Source: Maribacter ulvicola
GTDB lineage: Bacteria > Bacteroidota > Bacteroidia > Flavobacteriales > Flavobacteriaceae
Assembly: GCF_900155985.1 (NCBI RefSeq)
Contig: NZ_FTMA01000002.1
Span: 372,001-436,000 of the forward strand
DNA: 64,000 nt
Reading direction: 5' to 3'
A program made the position numbers and the translations under genes. The notes under the pieces are model-generated. The model worked only from the letters and a program-made list of their open reading frames with translations. It was not told the origin of the DNA and made no database searches. Below, in pieces: positions 45,321-54,771 of the stretch. Within the stretch, counting starts at the first letter, position 1. Each line of letters begins with the position of its first letter.

Positions 45321-46655
45321 ATGAAGAAAATAAAATTACTTCTTGGAATAATTTTAGTAAGTATCATTGCCGCGGCATATTTTAATTATCCAAAACTAAA
45401 TTTAATTTCTGGCTATGCCTCTAAAAACATGGCATCCAGTGTTTTTATTGCAAATAGGGATAAAGACGATATTACATTGAATGACAATAACATGCCAATG
45501 ATTAAATTGGCAGATTCTGAGTTGTCAAATGAGAAAAAATCTGCATCTGCCACGGTATACGGACTCATGCCAAGAACTGCCGTCTATAAAGAGGGACTTG
45601 GTGCTGTACTTACCAATAAAGAGTTTTCCAAGCATAATTTCCATATTGTCCCCAATAGATTTAAAGTAAAAGACACCCTGCCTTTCCCCTATGGTAACAA
45701 CGGAACTATAGATACTGTTTTAGAAAATGTTGCTTATGATATATTAGAAGTGGCATTCGAAAATGCTTTTCTAGATCCTGAACAAAAAACAAGATCTCTT
45801 TTAGTAGTTCATAAAGACCAAATCATTGGTGAGCGCTACATTCAAGGATTTTCTAAGGATACCAAAATTCTAGGGTGGTCCATGACCAAAAGTATTTTAG
45901 CTACGCTTTATGGTATTTTGGAGTATAAAGATAAAATTGATTTGGAGTACAAACCATTTTCTAATGAGATACGAATGAAGAATCAGAAAATGAACATTAC
46001 GCTAAACCATTTATTACGAATGCAAAGCGGATTGGAATGGGAAGAGAACTATTTTAAAATCTCTGATGTTACCCGTATGTTATTCTTAGATTCTGATATG
46101 ACCTTGGCACAGCGAAATAAGAAAATTGTAGCCCCACCTACAGAAATTTGGAACTATTCTTCTGGTACCACCAACTTACTTTCAGGAATTCTACGAGAGC
46201 AATTTAATTCGCATCAAACTTATTTAGACTTCCCCTATAAAGAATTGATCGATAAAATAGGGATGAACTCTATGCTTTTAGAGACCGATTTAACAGGAAA
46301 CTATATATTATCTTCTTACGGATGGGCAACCACTAGAGATTGGGCAAAATTTGGATTGCTATACTTGAATAAGGGAGATTGGAACGGTAATCGCATCTTT
46401 TCAGAATCTTGGTCAGACTATGTTTCTAAGCCAACCATTAATTCTAACGGAACCTACGGAGCACACTTTTGGTTGAATGCCGAAGGAAAATATGAAGACA
46501 TTCCTACAGATCTATATTCGGTTAACGGATTTCAAGGGCAACGCATCTTTATAATTCCATCAAAAGATTTGGTAGTCGTAAGAACCGGGTTAAAAGAACA
46601 AACGGATGAACAATTCAATACCCTATTAAAAGAAATCATAGCATCTATTCGATAA
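45321..46655 (+). CDS. Serine hydrolase, beta-lactamase/penicillin-binding fold
   Basis: A 444-residue protein with one N-terminal membrane anchor (about 4-24). The catalytic SxxK motif is SMTK (about residue 187), followed by the YxS-type motif NYSSGTTN and a likely third motif around FQGQRIFII. This is the class C beta-lactamase/esterase EstB fold. Residues 30-150 are an N-terminal extension not seen in the minimal family. The substrate could be an ester or a D-Ala peptide. A terminator follows. Confidence 0.88.
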   Translation: MKKIKLLLGIILVSIIAAAYFNYPKLNLISGYASKNMASSVFIANRDKDDITLNDNNMPMIKLADSELSNEKKSASATVYGLMPRTAVYKEGLGAVLTNKEFSKHNFHIVPNRFKVKDTLPFPYGNNGTIDTVLENVAYDILEVAFENAFLDPEQKTRSLLVVHKDQIIGERYIQGFSKDTKILGWSMTKSILATLYGILEYKDKIDLEYKPFSNEIRMKNQKMNITLNHLLRMQSGLEWEENYFKISDVTRMLFLDSDMTLAQRNKKIVAPPTEIWNYSSGTTNLLSGILREQFNSHQTYLDFPYKELIDKIGMNSMLLETDLTGNYILSSYGWATTRDWAKFGLLYLNKGDWNGNRIFSESWSDYVSKPTINSNGTYGAHFWLNAEGKYEDIPTDLYSVNGFQGQRIFIIPSKDLVVVRTGLKEQTDEQFNTLLKEIIASIR

Positions 46656-46824
46656 AAGGGTCTAAATTTTAACCTTTTCTACACAATACCACATATTTGA
46701 TGCAGTTCACAACAGAATCCTCTTGTCTGGCAACAATAGTTTCAAAGAAGGTTAAATGATATATACATTTACAGTGTTATTAAAAACGACATAAAGATTT
46801 TTCATTTTCATATAGTGTTCTCGT

Positions 46825-46858
46825 AAAAGAGTCTGATCTTCACAGATCGGACTCTTTT
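46825..46858 (+). terminator. Terminator after the serine hydrolase
   Basis: A 15-bp stem (AAAAGAGTCTGATCT / AGATCGGACTCTTTT, one wobble) with a short loop and T-run lies about 170 bp after the stop. Confidence 0.8.
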
Positions 46859-46870
46859 TAGTTACAGGTG

Positions 46871-46932
46871 TTTCAGTGCTCAGTATTCTGTATTCAGTTG
46901 ACAGTGCTCAGTAGACGGTGATCAGTTCTCAG
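46871..46932. repeat. Degenerate CAGT-rich repeat
   Basis: TCAGTGCTCAGTATTC is followed by ATTCAGTTGACAGTGCTCAG and a further decayed copy, so CAGTnnT units recur with a spacing near 7-8 bp. The stretch lies between two terminator hairpins and has no coding frame. Such repeats are common in flavobacterial intergenic DNA; their function is unknown. Confidence 0.6.
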
Positions 46933-46971
46933 GTGAAAAGTAGGAAGTAAAAAGTGCTAAGCCCTTAGCCT

Positions 46972-47011
46972 AAAAAAGTTCATTTTTCCTTTTGGAGAAA
47001 TGAACTTTTTT
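46972..47011. terminator. Hairpin downstream of menB
   Basis: AAAAAAGTTCATTT (46972-46985) pairs perfectly with AAATGAACTTTTTT (46998-47011). On the minus strand it would end the menB message. The 14-bp repeats separate it from the menB stop. Confidence 0.8.
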
Positions 47012-47014
47012 AAT

Positions 47015-47119
47015 ACAACCATCAACGGACAACCATCAACGGACAACCATCAACGGACAACCATCAACGGACAACCATCAACGGACAACCATCAACGGAC
47101 AACCATCAACGGACAACCA
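47015..47119. repeat. 14-bp tandem repeat, seven and a half copies
   Basis: ACAACCATCAACGG is repeated seven times without change (47015-47112) and followed by ACAACCA. It lies between the stop of menB and its terminator. Perfect copies suggest recent expansion by slippage, so copy number probably varies between strains. Confidence 0.97.
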
Positions 47120-47121
47120 AC

Positions 47122-47964
47122 TTACGGTAGCCATTTATTCTTTCCAAAATCAGGTTTACGTTTTTCCAAGAATGCATTTCTACCTTCTTTTGCTTCTTCG
47201 GTCATGTAGGCTAATCTTGTTGCTTCACCTGCAAATACTTGCTGACCTACCATTCCGTCATCGGTTAGGTTCATAGAGAACTTTAGCATTTTTATAGAAG
47301 TAGGTGATTTCTCCAATACTTCTTGTGCCCATTGAAAAGCGGTATTTTCTAATTCATCATGAGGTATAACGGCATTTACCATACCCATTTCAAAAGCATC
47401 TTGCGCAGAATAGTTTCTTCCTAAAAAGAATATTTCTCGAGCTTTTTTCTGTCCCACCATTTTAGCCAAATAAGCAGATCCGTATCCACCGTCAAAGCTG
47501 GTAACATCGGCATCGGTTTGTTTAAAAATAGCGTGTTCTTTACTCGCCAATGTCATATCGCAAACCACATGCAAACTATGTCCGCCACCAACGGCCCAAC
47601 CCGGCACTACGCAAATAACCACCTTTGGCATAAAACGAATCATTCGTTGTACCTCTAGAATATTCAAACGGTGTTGACCATCTTGACCAACATAGCCTTT
47701 CTCTCCTCTAGCTTTCTGATCCCCACCAGAACAGAAAGACCATATGCCGTCTTTAGTAGAAGGACCTTCTGCAGAAAGCAGAACCACTCCAATAGAAGTA
47801 TCTTCTTGAGCATCATAAAACGCCTTAATAAGTTCACTTGTAGTATGTGGTCTAAAGGCATTACGCACGTTAGGCCTGTTAAACGCTATACGGGCAACGC
47901 CGTCACATTTCTTATAGGTAATATCATCAAATTCTATCGCTGTTTTCCAGTTTGGTGATTTCAT
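47122..47964 (-). CDS. menB: 1,4-dihydroxy-2-naphthoyl-CoA synthase
   Basis: I start it at the ATG at 47962-47964 (MKSPNWKTAIEFDDITYKK), which is where MenB proteins normally begin; the frame is open 19 codons further. The 280-residue crotonase-fold enzyme has FNRPNVRNAFRPHT, CSGGDQKARG, GWAVGGGHSLHVVCDMTLAS and TDADVTSFDGGYGSAYLA, all diagnostic of MenB. It closes the second ring in menaquinone synthesis in the cytoplasm. No other men gene is present in the window. Confidence 0.96.
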   Translation of the reverse strand: MKSPNWKTAIEFDDITYKKCDGVARIAFNRPNVRNAFRPHTTSELIKAFYDAQEDTSIGVVLLSAEGPSTKDGIWSFCSGGDQKARGEKGYVGQDGQHRLNILEVQRMIRFMPKVVICVVPGWAVGGGHSLHVVCDMTLASKEHAIFKQTDADVTSFDGGYGSAYLAKMVGQKKAREIFFLGRNYSAQDAFEMGMVNAVIPHDELENTAFQWAQEVLEKSPTSIKMLKFSMNLTDDGMVGQQVFAGEATRLAYMTEEAKEGRNAFLEKRKPDFGKNKWLP

Positions 47965-48148
47965 AATTTCTAACAATTCTATTATCGTATAAAGATAAGG
48001 GTTCATGGTATACTCGTCCAAATTAGAATAGTACGTAGCATCATAAAGAATGGACAGGTTAACTCTATCGAGTCAGTTATCCATTTGTTTGAAACACTAC
48101 TTTTATCCAATAACTGCTATGTTTACGGCTAAATAAATAGTGCGTTTC

Positions 48149-48877
48149 ATGAAACAATCCCTTTTTGCATTTATAAAATCGCTTCGTGAATTTTTAGCGA
48201 ATAAATTAAACCAGTATAACACTACATTACCCTATGTAATTACCGTGATTATTGCGCTTATCATAGTTGTTGGTGGTATAAATATATTTGTAGAATTAAC
48301 AGAAACCTTAAAGACAGAAACCCTTGCCACTTATGATACGGCAATTACGGATTATGTAATTTCTTACCGCACTCCTACTCTTACGCGCTACTTTAAATTT
48401 ATGACCCATGTTGGTGATATTTATGGCTATTTAATAGTACTAACTGCTTTTCTGTTAGTCTCTCTTCTTGTTTTTAAACGATGGAAATATGTGTTGCAGG
48501 CATCCTTAGTTTTGGCATTGGCCACTATCTCTAACATGATGTTAAAACGATTTATTGATCGCGCAAGACCTGGAATAGAACATTTGGTCTCTGTAGAAAC
48601 TTTGAGTTACCCAAGCGGTCACGCAATGAGTGCAATGGCGTTCTACGGATTTCTAATTTTTCTGGTCACCAAGTTCACTATGCATAAAGTGATGAAATAT
48701 GTATTGATTATCGCTTTAATAACAATCATTTTAAGCATTGGTATAAGCAGAATTTATTTAGGTGTTCATTTTCCTTCGGATATAGCAGGCGGATTCATTG
48801 CTGGAATCATATGGGTGGTGTTCTGCGTATTGGTATTTGACTTAATTCAGTTATTTAGAAGAGATCCACAAACTTAA
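48149..48877 (+). CDS. PAP2-family membrane phosphatase
   Basis: The 242-residue protein starts at the ATG at 48149 (a GTG three codons upstream is also in frame). Five or six membrane helices surround the PAP2 active site: KRFIDRARP, YPSGHAMS and SRIYLGVHFPSD, which supply the phosphate-binding Lys/Arg and the catalytic His pair. The family dephosphorylates lipids such as undecaprenyl pyrophosphate or phosphatidate. It is a single plus-strand gene. Confidence 0.92.
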   Translation: MKQSLFAFIKSLREFLANKLNQYNTTLPYVITVIIALIIVVGGINIFVELTETLKTETLATYDTAITDYVISYRTPTLTRYFKFMTHVGDIYGYLIVLTAFLLVSLLVFKRWKYVLQASLVLALATISNMMLKRFIDRARPGIEHLVSVETLSYPSGHAMSAMAFYGFLIFLVTKFTMHKVMKYVLIIALITIILSIGISRIYLGVHFPSDIAGGFIAGIIWVVFCVLVFDLIQLFRRDPQT

Positions 48878-48958
48878 ACTAGAAACATGATAATTGTCAT
48901 TTAATTTAAGCATGTTTTAAGTAATTTCAGCCCAAAATAAAAGAGCAATTATATCTAT

Positions 48959-49948
48959 ATGAAAATAGCCGTTTTTAGCACAAAATCTTATGACCAAGAA
49001 TATTTTGAAAAGTACAATGATAAATATAACTATAGCTTTTCATTCTATGAAACTGCTCTAAATGTAGATACTGCTAAACTAACTACAGGAAATGATGTCG
49101 TTTGCGTATTTGTTAATGATGTAGTAGATAAAGCTACTATAAAAGTGTTGGCATCAAATGGTGTAAAGTTGATAGCGTTGCGTTGTGCAGGATATAACAA
49201 TGTAGATTTAGAAGCCGCTGAAAATCATAATATTAAAGTGGTAAGAGTACCGGCTTATTCACCAGAGGCAGTTGCTGAACATGCTTTGGCGCTAATCCTA
49301 ACCTTAAATAGAAAAACTCATAAGGCTTATAACCGAGTAAGAGAAGGCAACTTTTCCCTAAAAAATCTGATTGGTTTCAACCTGAATACAAAAACTATTG
49401 GTGTTATTGGAACGGGGAAAATTGGAGCTACCTTCTGTAAAATATTAAATGGTTTTGGATGTAAAATTATTGCTTATGACATTGCAGAAAACGAAGAGGT
49501 GGTGGCAATGGGCGTTGAATTTTTGTCTTTAGAAGAAGTGTGTGCGCAAGCCGATATCATTTCGCTGCATTGCCCATTGAACAAGCATACAAAACATATT
49601 GTCAACAAAGAATCTATCGCTACAATGAAAGATGGTGTTATGATAATTAACACGAGTAGAGGCGCTTTAATCAATACTGCCGATACTATTGAAGGGCTCA
49701 TTAAAAAGAAAATTGGATACTTAGGTATTGACGTATATGAACAAGAAGAAAACCTTTTCTTTGAAGATTTATCCGAACATATCATTCAAGATGAGCAAAT
49801 ATTAAGACTAATGAGTTTCCCTAATGTATTAATTACTTCTCACCAAGCATACTTTACCAAAGAAGCTATGGACCAAATAACCACAATTACCTTAGAGAAT
49901 ATCAAGGCTTTTGAAAATGGCAACGAATTGATCAATGTGGTGAAGTAA
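48959..49948 (+). CDS. D-2-hydroxyacid (D-lactate type) dehydrogenase
   Basis: A 329-residue NAD-dependent dehydrogenase. The substrate Arg lies in LIALRCAGYNNVDLEAAE, the NAD loop is TIGVIGTGKIGATF, and the catalytic Glu and His lie in GIDVYEQEENLFF and LITSHQAYFTKEA. The pattern matches fermentative D-lactate dehydrogenase (LdhA). It probably interconverts pyruvate and D-lactate in the cytoplasm. Confidence 0.93.
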   Translation: MKIAVFSTKSYDQEYFEKYNDKYNYSFSFYETALNVDTAKLTTGNDVVCVFVNDVVDKATIKVLASNGVKLIALRCAGYNNVDLEAAENHNIKVVRVPAYSPEAVAEHALALILTLNRKTHKAYNRVREGNFSLKNLIGFNLNTKTIGVIGTGKIGATFCKILNGFGCKIIAYDIAENEEVVAMGVEFLSLEEVCAQADIISLHCPLNKHTKHIVNKESIATMKDGVMIINTSRGALINTADTIEGLIKKKIGYLGIDVYEQEENLFFEDLSEHIIQDEQILRLMSFPNVLITSHQAYFTKEAMDQITTITLENIKAFENGNELINVVK

Positions 49949-50427
49949 ACGTAAATAGGTTTTATTAAATTAATTACCTGTATGAAACTATATACTTACC
50001 TTTTGTAGTGAAATAGCGTATTTTATTCCTCCTGGAGCGGTATTAAAAATGTAATCCTAAAAGGAAATCCCCCATATATTCTTTCATGATATTGATAATC
50101 CTAGTAGTTTTGAGTGCCTAGATGTGACTACCTTTTTTTTGCTGGAATTATTGAAATAGAGGATCACTATCCTACGCATCCACCTAAAATTCATTTTTTT
50201 TGCAGGGCTAATAGTTACGGAGGGAATGGTCCTTGCCCGAATTTATGAGGAAATCAAAGCCAGCGCTCTTAATATAGCCTCAGGTTATGAAAAAGCAGCG
50301 GGCAGGGCTCCTAATTCGCTTTTTGAAATGATTTCTGATTTTAAGAATAATAATTAGTTTCATACAATGGCAACATATATATTGTTTAATCAATCGGCAT
50401 TTTGCTATAATTTTTGAGTAATTGGAT
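49949..50427 (+). pseudogene. Decayed gene, possible E2/UBC-like remnant
   Basis: No intact frame is present, but protein-like segments appear in shifting plus-strand frames: DIDNPSSFECLDVTTFF (about 50091-50137), then after a slip in a run of eight T, IIEIEDHYPTHPPKIHFF, NGPCPNL (to about 50246), and after another slip YEEIKASALNIASGYEKAAG to the TAG at 50355-50357. HYPTHPPKIHF followed by PNLYE resembles the YPxxPPKxxF and PNxxE core of ubiquitin-conjugating (E2/UBC) folds. The last part has no such resemblance. The E2 assignment is weak; the decay is clear. Confidence 0.4.
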
Positions 50428-51153
50428 ATGGGAATAGTTGAAACCATTATAAAAAAGGTCTTGGAAAAGGGAACTATTATAGAGAAAATAAAACTGTCAA
50501 CATCGGTATATAAAATTCGTATTCAGAGTGATGCCGTTGCATCTTATGACTTTGTTCCAGGTCACTTTATAAGGTTAGGTGTTGGTATTGGGCAAGATGA
50601 AACTTCCATGAAAGACAAGGTCAGAAGCTATAGTGTTTGGGATATAAACAAACAAAATAATACCATAGATGTAGCTATTGCAACACATAGTCATGGTATA
50701 GGTGCAAAATGGATAGAAAATTGTAACCTCAATGATACGGTGCATTTCAAGTGGAAAAAAGGGAAGTTTTTAATTGATGATTCTGCCGATAGTTATTTGA
50801 TGATCGGTGATTTATCTGCTCTATCTCACCTATATATCATTAACCGAAATCTACCGGATTATAAACAGGTTAAGAGCATTATTTACAGTCAAAACAGTAC
50901 TGATTTTTTTGCCGATGTTAATGGGTCAAATCCGTTTGATTTTCATGTGATGAGTGAAAACCCATCCACAGAAATTATCCAAAAACTTAATAGCATAATA
51001 CCTGAGATGAAAGGCGATACTATGGTGTATATTGCTGGTGATAGTCGCGTTTGTATTGCGTTGACCAATTATTTCAGAAAAGAATTGAATTGGAGTACCA
51101 AACAGATAAAAACAAAACCTTTCTGGAATCCTGATAAAAAGGGATTGGAATAA
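50428..51153 (+). CDS. Siderophore-interacting (SIP)-type flavoprotein
   Basis: From the ATG at 50428 (a TTG two codons earlier is in frame) the protein has 241 residues. The N-terminal beta barrel has VPGHFIRLGVG and the FAD motif VRSYSVW (RxYS/T). SYLMIGDLSALSHL and MVYIAGDSR belong to the reductase half, and the C-terminus ends in a short helix after TKPFWNPDK. SIP proteins reduce ferric siderophores with NAD(P)H. No siderophore genes are adjacent. Flanking DNA on both sides looks decayed. Confidence 0.78.
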   Translation: MGIVETIIKKVLEKGTIIEKIKLSTSVYKIRIQSDAVASYDFVPGHFIRLGVGIGQDETSMKDKVRSYSVWDINKQNNTIDVAIATHSHGIGAKWIENCNLNDTVHFKWKKGKFLIDDSADSYLMIGDLSALSHLYIINRNLPDYKQVKSIIYSQNSTDFFADVNGSNPFDFHVMSENPSTEIIQKLNSIIPEMKGDTMVYIAGDSRVCIALTNYFRKELNWSTKQIKTKPFWNPDKKGLE

Positions 51154-51570
51154 TTGACATATAGAAAAGGTACTTAATCCATATCCATGATCTTAAAAGT
51201 TCGTCCCGTTCTCTTTAATATAACCAACTATTAGTGCCGTGGATAATCATAGAACTTGTTAGACATGTGAAACTAGCCTAAACAGAAAAGGTGTATTTGG
51301 TAATAGGTAATGCAGAAAAACAGACTAACAATGATAGTTTGGCAGAATTATAGTTTTTTCATTAGGTAAATTTATACAACACCTTTTATTTGATGAAACC
51401 AGTGCTTTAATAGCAAAAATAGACTTGCCTGGGATTGCCCATGCAAACTTCGTCTTCAATGTCATTGGTCATTGTTCATTGTTCATTGTTCAAGAAATGA
51501 TATTTTTGAGTACAACAGTGTGTATCAGTCAGATATGAATATTGAAAAGAAACTTGAATAATTAAACCTC
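51154..51570. other. Intergenic, probably decayed DNA
   Basis: About 420 bases without an intact gene. Short plus-strand stretches such as KIDLPGIAHANFVFNVIGHCS look like remnants of coding sequence, but no family is recognisable. A 7-bp repeat (TCATTGK, four copies) occurs at 51462-51491. Together with the 49949-50427 stretch it suggests gene loss around the SIP-like gene. Confidence 0.4.
51462..51491. repeat. 7-bp microsatellite
   Basis: TCATTGG is followed by three copies of TCATTGT and a partial unit. It lies in the gap upstream of the MDR-type gene and might vary in length. Confidence 0.85.
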
Positions 51571-52524
51571 ATGAAAGCGTTTACCAGAAAAAAATACGGA
51601 GGACCAGAAGTACTGCAATTAGAAGAAGTTGCTAAACCGGTTCTAAAGGACAATCATATTTTGGTGAAGGTAATGGCAAATTCTATTAATCCGGCAGATT
51701 TGCATTTACTGCGAGGAAAACCCCTTATTACCAGACTTTCATTAGGGCTCTTTAAACCAAAAAACAAAATTCTAGGGGCTGATTTTTCTGGAGCTATAGA
51801 AGAAACTGGAAATGGTGTAGGAAGCTTTAAGGTTGGCGACCACGTATTTGGTGAAATGTTAGGAGGTGCATTTGCAGAATATGCCTGTATTCCAGTCAAT
51901 GTATGTGCTAAAATGCCAGTAACTATCAATTTCTCAATTATGGCAAGTATTTCTGTTGCGGGTTTAACCGCATACCAAGCACTTATTACACACGGAAAAA
52001 TTAAAAAAGGGGAATCGGTTTTAATAAATGGTGCTTCAGGTGGCGTGGGCCATTTTGCAATACAAATAGCAAAAGCCTATGGAGCAAAGGTCACGGCAGT
52101 TTGTTCCTCAAGAAATATCGCCTTTGTACAAACTATTGGCGCAGATAAAGTCATGGCTTATAATCTGGTTAATGTGCACGAGCATAATGGTAGTTATGAT
52201 GTAATTATTGATATCCACGGAAATCTAAATCATTCCGATTATAAAAGAATGGGTAAAAGGGGTGTCATGATCGGTTTTACTACTATGAGGCACATGCTTT
52301 CTGTTCTATTAAAAAAGGCTTTTAGTAAATTTCCTTTGACCCATTTTACCGCTAAAGCCAATACCCAAGATTTAAACATATTGGCATTGCTTGTAAAAGA
52401 AGGCAAGATGAAAGCGCATATAGAAAAGACTTTTTTATATCCTGAAATACCAGATGCTATAGCGCATATTGAGCAAAGGCGAACACGTGGTAAAGTGGTA
52501 ATGACCTGGAGTAATGGTCATTAG
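51571..52524 (+). CDS. Medium-chain NAD(P)-dependent oxidoreductase (quinone-type)
   Basis: A 317-residue MDR protein without zinc ligands. It has LGADFSGAIEETGNGVGSFKVGDHVFGE, LTAYQAL and the cofactor loop VLINGASGGVGHFAIQIAKAYGAKV. The absence of catalytic Cys/His zinc ligands places it with quinone oxidoreductases (QOR) rather than alcohol dehydrogenases. It may reduce quinones or enones with NADPH. Confidence 0.9.
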   Translation: MKAFTRKKYGGPEVLQLEEVAKPVLKDNHILVKVMANSINPADLHLLRGKPLITRLSLGLFKPKNKILGADFSGAIEETGNGVGSFKVGDHVFGEMLGGAFAEYACIPVNVCAKMPVTINFSIMASISVAGLTAYQALITHGKIKKGESVLINGASGGVGHFAIQIAKAYGAKVTAVCSSRNIAFVQTIGADKVMAYNLVNVHEHNGSYDVIIDIHGNLNHSDYKRMGKRGVMIGFTTMRHMLSVLLKKAFSKFPLTHFTAKANTQDLNILALLVKEGKMKAHIEKTFLYPEIPDAIAHIEQRRTRGKVVMTWSNGH

Positions 52525-52621
52525 TTAGCAGAAACTTTACCAATATGCAACAGGATTATTTTATCGATATGGTAAAAATCCTGAAATCTATTCATATCTT
52601 ATAGGTTTATACTTAAGAAAA

Positions 52622-53722
52622 ATGAAAAAATACACCATTGCCTTAGCATCATTACTATTTCTTTTTTGTTGTACAAGCTGCAAGAATACTAGTAAAAGGA
52701 CCACTGATTCCACCGAAAATACATCCAAAGAAAATGAGCCGGACAAAACCGTGTACGCAAGTGACGTTATTCCGTTTTTCAATGATTGGAAATTGATTTT
52801 GGGTGATGGCTCTAATGCAGGCATCGCCAATGATTTTGAAAATAAAGATTACTTCTATACCACTAATGATGGCAAAGATGATTGGGTCGTTTTTAAAGCT
52901 CCCAATGGTGGTAATACACATGGCACATCTAACAATACAAGAACAGAATTGGCACAGATTAAAAAGTGGTATCCAGAAACAGCAGACGACAAATTGACGG
53001 CAACACTTAAAGTGATGAACGTTTCTACCACGGGTGATGCTCGTGTTGCGGCTACTCACGCGGTAGTAGTTGGTCAAATTCATAGTGCCGATGCATTTGA
53101 GAACGAACCTTTGAAAATATTCTACAAGAAATACCCAGGACAAACAAAGGGTTCTGTATTCTGGCATTATGAAATTAATACGGCTGGCGATGATAATACA
53201 GGTAGATGGGATTATTCATCGGCAGTTTGGGGCAACGACTTTTCTGTAGTCGGTGAAACGGCAAATTCGTATCCTACAGAGCCAGAAGATGGTATTGCAT
53301 TGGGCGAAGAATTCAGTTATGAGGTTGTCGTAAAAGACGGCATCATGAGCTTGAAATTTATGAGTGAGGGACATGAAACCAAAACATTTACCAAAAATTT
53401 ATTGGAATCTGAATATACTACAAAAGCAGCCATCCCAGAGCAAACCAAGAAATTATTCTTCCCTATAGGTCAAGATGGTGTGGAACGAAAAAAAGCATAT
53501 ACTGGCGAAGGTTGTTTCTTTAAGTTAGGAGCATATAATCAAACCAATGGAAAATCCCCAAGTGAAAATAGGAACTGGTGCTCAGGTGCAGAAACGCATG
53601 GTGGCGATATTCAAAAGCAATATGCAGATGGTAACTACGCAGAAGTTTGGTTCAAAACAGCAAGTATATGTGTAAGTGATGCAGCCGTTTCCAATGAAGG
53701 GTATTTTACCAAAAACGATTAA
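52622..53722 (+). CDS. Polysaccharide lyase family 7 (alginate lyase) lipoprotein
   Basis: A 366-residue lipoprotein (signal with Cys at 16, 17 or 20). The jelly-roll domain has the three PL7 signatures in order: RTEL (107-110), QIH (152-154) and FFKLGAYNQ (299-307), carrying the catalytic Arg, Gln, His and Tyr. It should cleave alginate by beta-elimination at the cell surface or in the periplasm. The gene is not next to SusC/SusD or other alginate genes, so it is not in an obvious utilisation locus. The fourth residue of the RSELR motif is followed by Ala rather than Arg. Confidence 0.93.
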   Translation: MKKYTIALASLLFLFCCTSCKNTSKRTTDSTENTSKENEPDKTVYASDVIPFFNDWKLILGDGSNAGIANDFENKDYFYTTNDGKDDWVVFKAPNGGNTHGTSNNTRTELAQIKKWYPETADDKLTATLKVMNVSTTGDARVAATHAVVVGQIHSADAFENEPLKIFYKKYPGQTKGSVFWHYEINTAGDDNTGRWDYSSAVWGNDFSVVGETANSYPTEPEDGIALGEEFSYEVVVKDGIMSLKFMSEGHETKTFTKNLLESEYTTKAAIPEQTKKLFFPIGQDGVERKKAYTGEGCFFKLGAYNQTNGKSPSENRNWCSGAETHGGDIQKQYADGNYAEVWFKTASICVSDAAVSNEGYFTKND

Positions 53723-53751
53723 TAATATATGAGTAATTTATTTTGGTCATA

Positions 53752-54771
53752 TTACTTTTCCACAATTTTAAACTCAAGCTTTTCAATTTTAGTAGTGATT
53801 TCTGATTTGCCATTCTTAATGGTATACCCACCTACTAAATAATACTCATTATTATATGTAACTAATTGAGCACTTCTACGACTTTCATAGAACGGAGTGC
53901 TCATTGTGCCAAAAGTATTGGTAACAATATTATAGTAGAAAAAATTTAAAGTTGACGGGTCAGAGATTATATTACCTTCACTATCACCTGTAGGTACACC
54001 TCCTAATCCAAAAATGAAATAATCGCCGTATTGACAAGCTACACTTTCATCTAAGTGATTTTCTGTTCCAAAGTTGCTAATCGTTTCAAAAGAAGTGAAA
54101 TCATCATTGAACTTAGATATCTTCATACTTTCCCAACCACTTAAACTTACAATATAATTTATTTCATTTACGGTAAATGCATTTGTTGAAATGGGATACC
54201 AACCACCGTCATTAGTATAAGTACTATGTATATTCAATTCATTGGTCAATAAATCATAGATAAAAATATTTTCTTTGCCATTAATTTGATCTACAAAATA
54301 AACTGCGTCGTCTTCTTCAATATAGAAACCTTCCTTTGAAAAAATACCAAATGTATTGGTCAGTGTTTTTATCTTTTCCCAGTTTGCCATTTCAAAATCA
54401 TACACATATAATCCATTTCTTATAAGCCTATGCCATTTATTATTGCGAATAAAATTTATACCTAATTCAAAACTAGAGTCAGGAGTATCTACATCTGTTG
54501 CATGCAAACTCCAAGTATTGGTAGAAAACTCAAACATATAAGTTTCATCTTCTGCAGTTGCATACATCTTATCTTCATGTACAAAACAAGAGCTGAAACT
54601 TTTGCCAAGAGTATCTTCAACCAATGTCGCGCGTACGAAATCAAGTCCTTCTATAACTTCCTTTTCCTCGACAGTAGTATCGATAACAATACCATCTTCT
54701 TCTGTATCAGAAGAACAGGAAAATGTTAAAAATGTCAATAACAATAAGATGCTTTTAATGATAATTTTCAT
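53752..54771 (-). CDS. Lipoprotein with Kelch-like propeller
   Basis: A 339-residue protein with a lipobox (FSCSSD) and repeated Kelch-like strands (MYATAEDETYMFEFSTNTWSLHAT, GNIISDPSTLNFFYYNIVTNTF, YYLVGGYT). Kelch propellers bind proteins or carbohydrates. It is convergent with the alginate lyase gene, but a functional link is not shown. Confidence 0.82.
   Translation of the reverse strand: MKIIIKSILLLLTFLTFSCSSDTEEDGIVIDTTVEEKEVIEGLDFVRATLVEDTLGKSFSSCFVHEDKMYATAEDETYMFEFSTNTWSLHATDVDTPDSSFELGINFIRNNKWHRLIRNGLYVYDFEMANWEKIKTLTNTFGIFSKEGFYIEEDDAVYFVDQINGKENIFIYDLLTNELNIHSTYTNDGGWYPISTNAFTVNEINYIVSLSGWESMKISKFNDDFTSFETISNFGTENHLDESVACQYGDYFIFGLGGVPTGDSEGNIISDPSTLNFFYYNIVTNTFGTMSTPFYESRRSAQLVTYNNEYYLVGGYTIKNGKSEITTKIEKLEFKIVEK

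Noticed and set aside
47015..47119. CRISPR-like short repeats
   Set aside because: The 14-bp units are directly head-to-tail with no spacers, so this is a simple tandem repeat.
52655..53167. 170-residue minus-strand frame
   Set aside because: It lies antisense inside the alginate lyase gene, whose family motifs are intact, and it has no recognisable feature.
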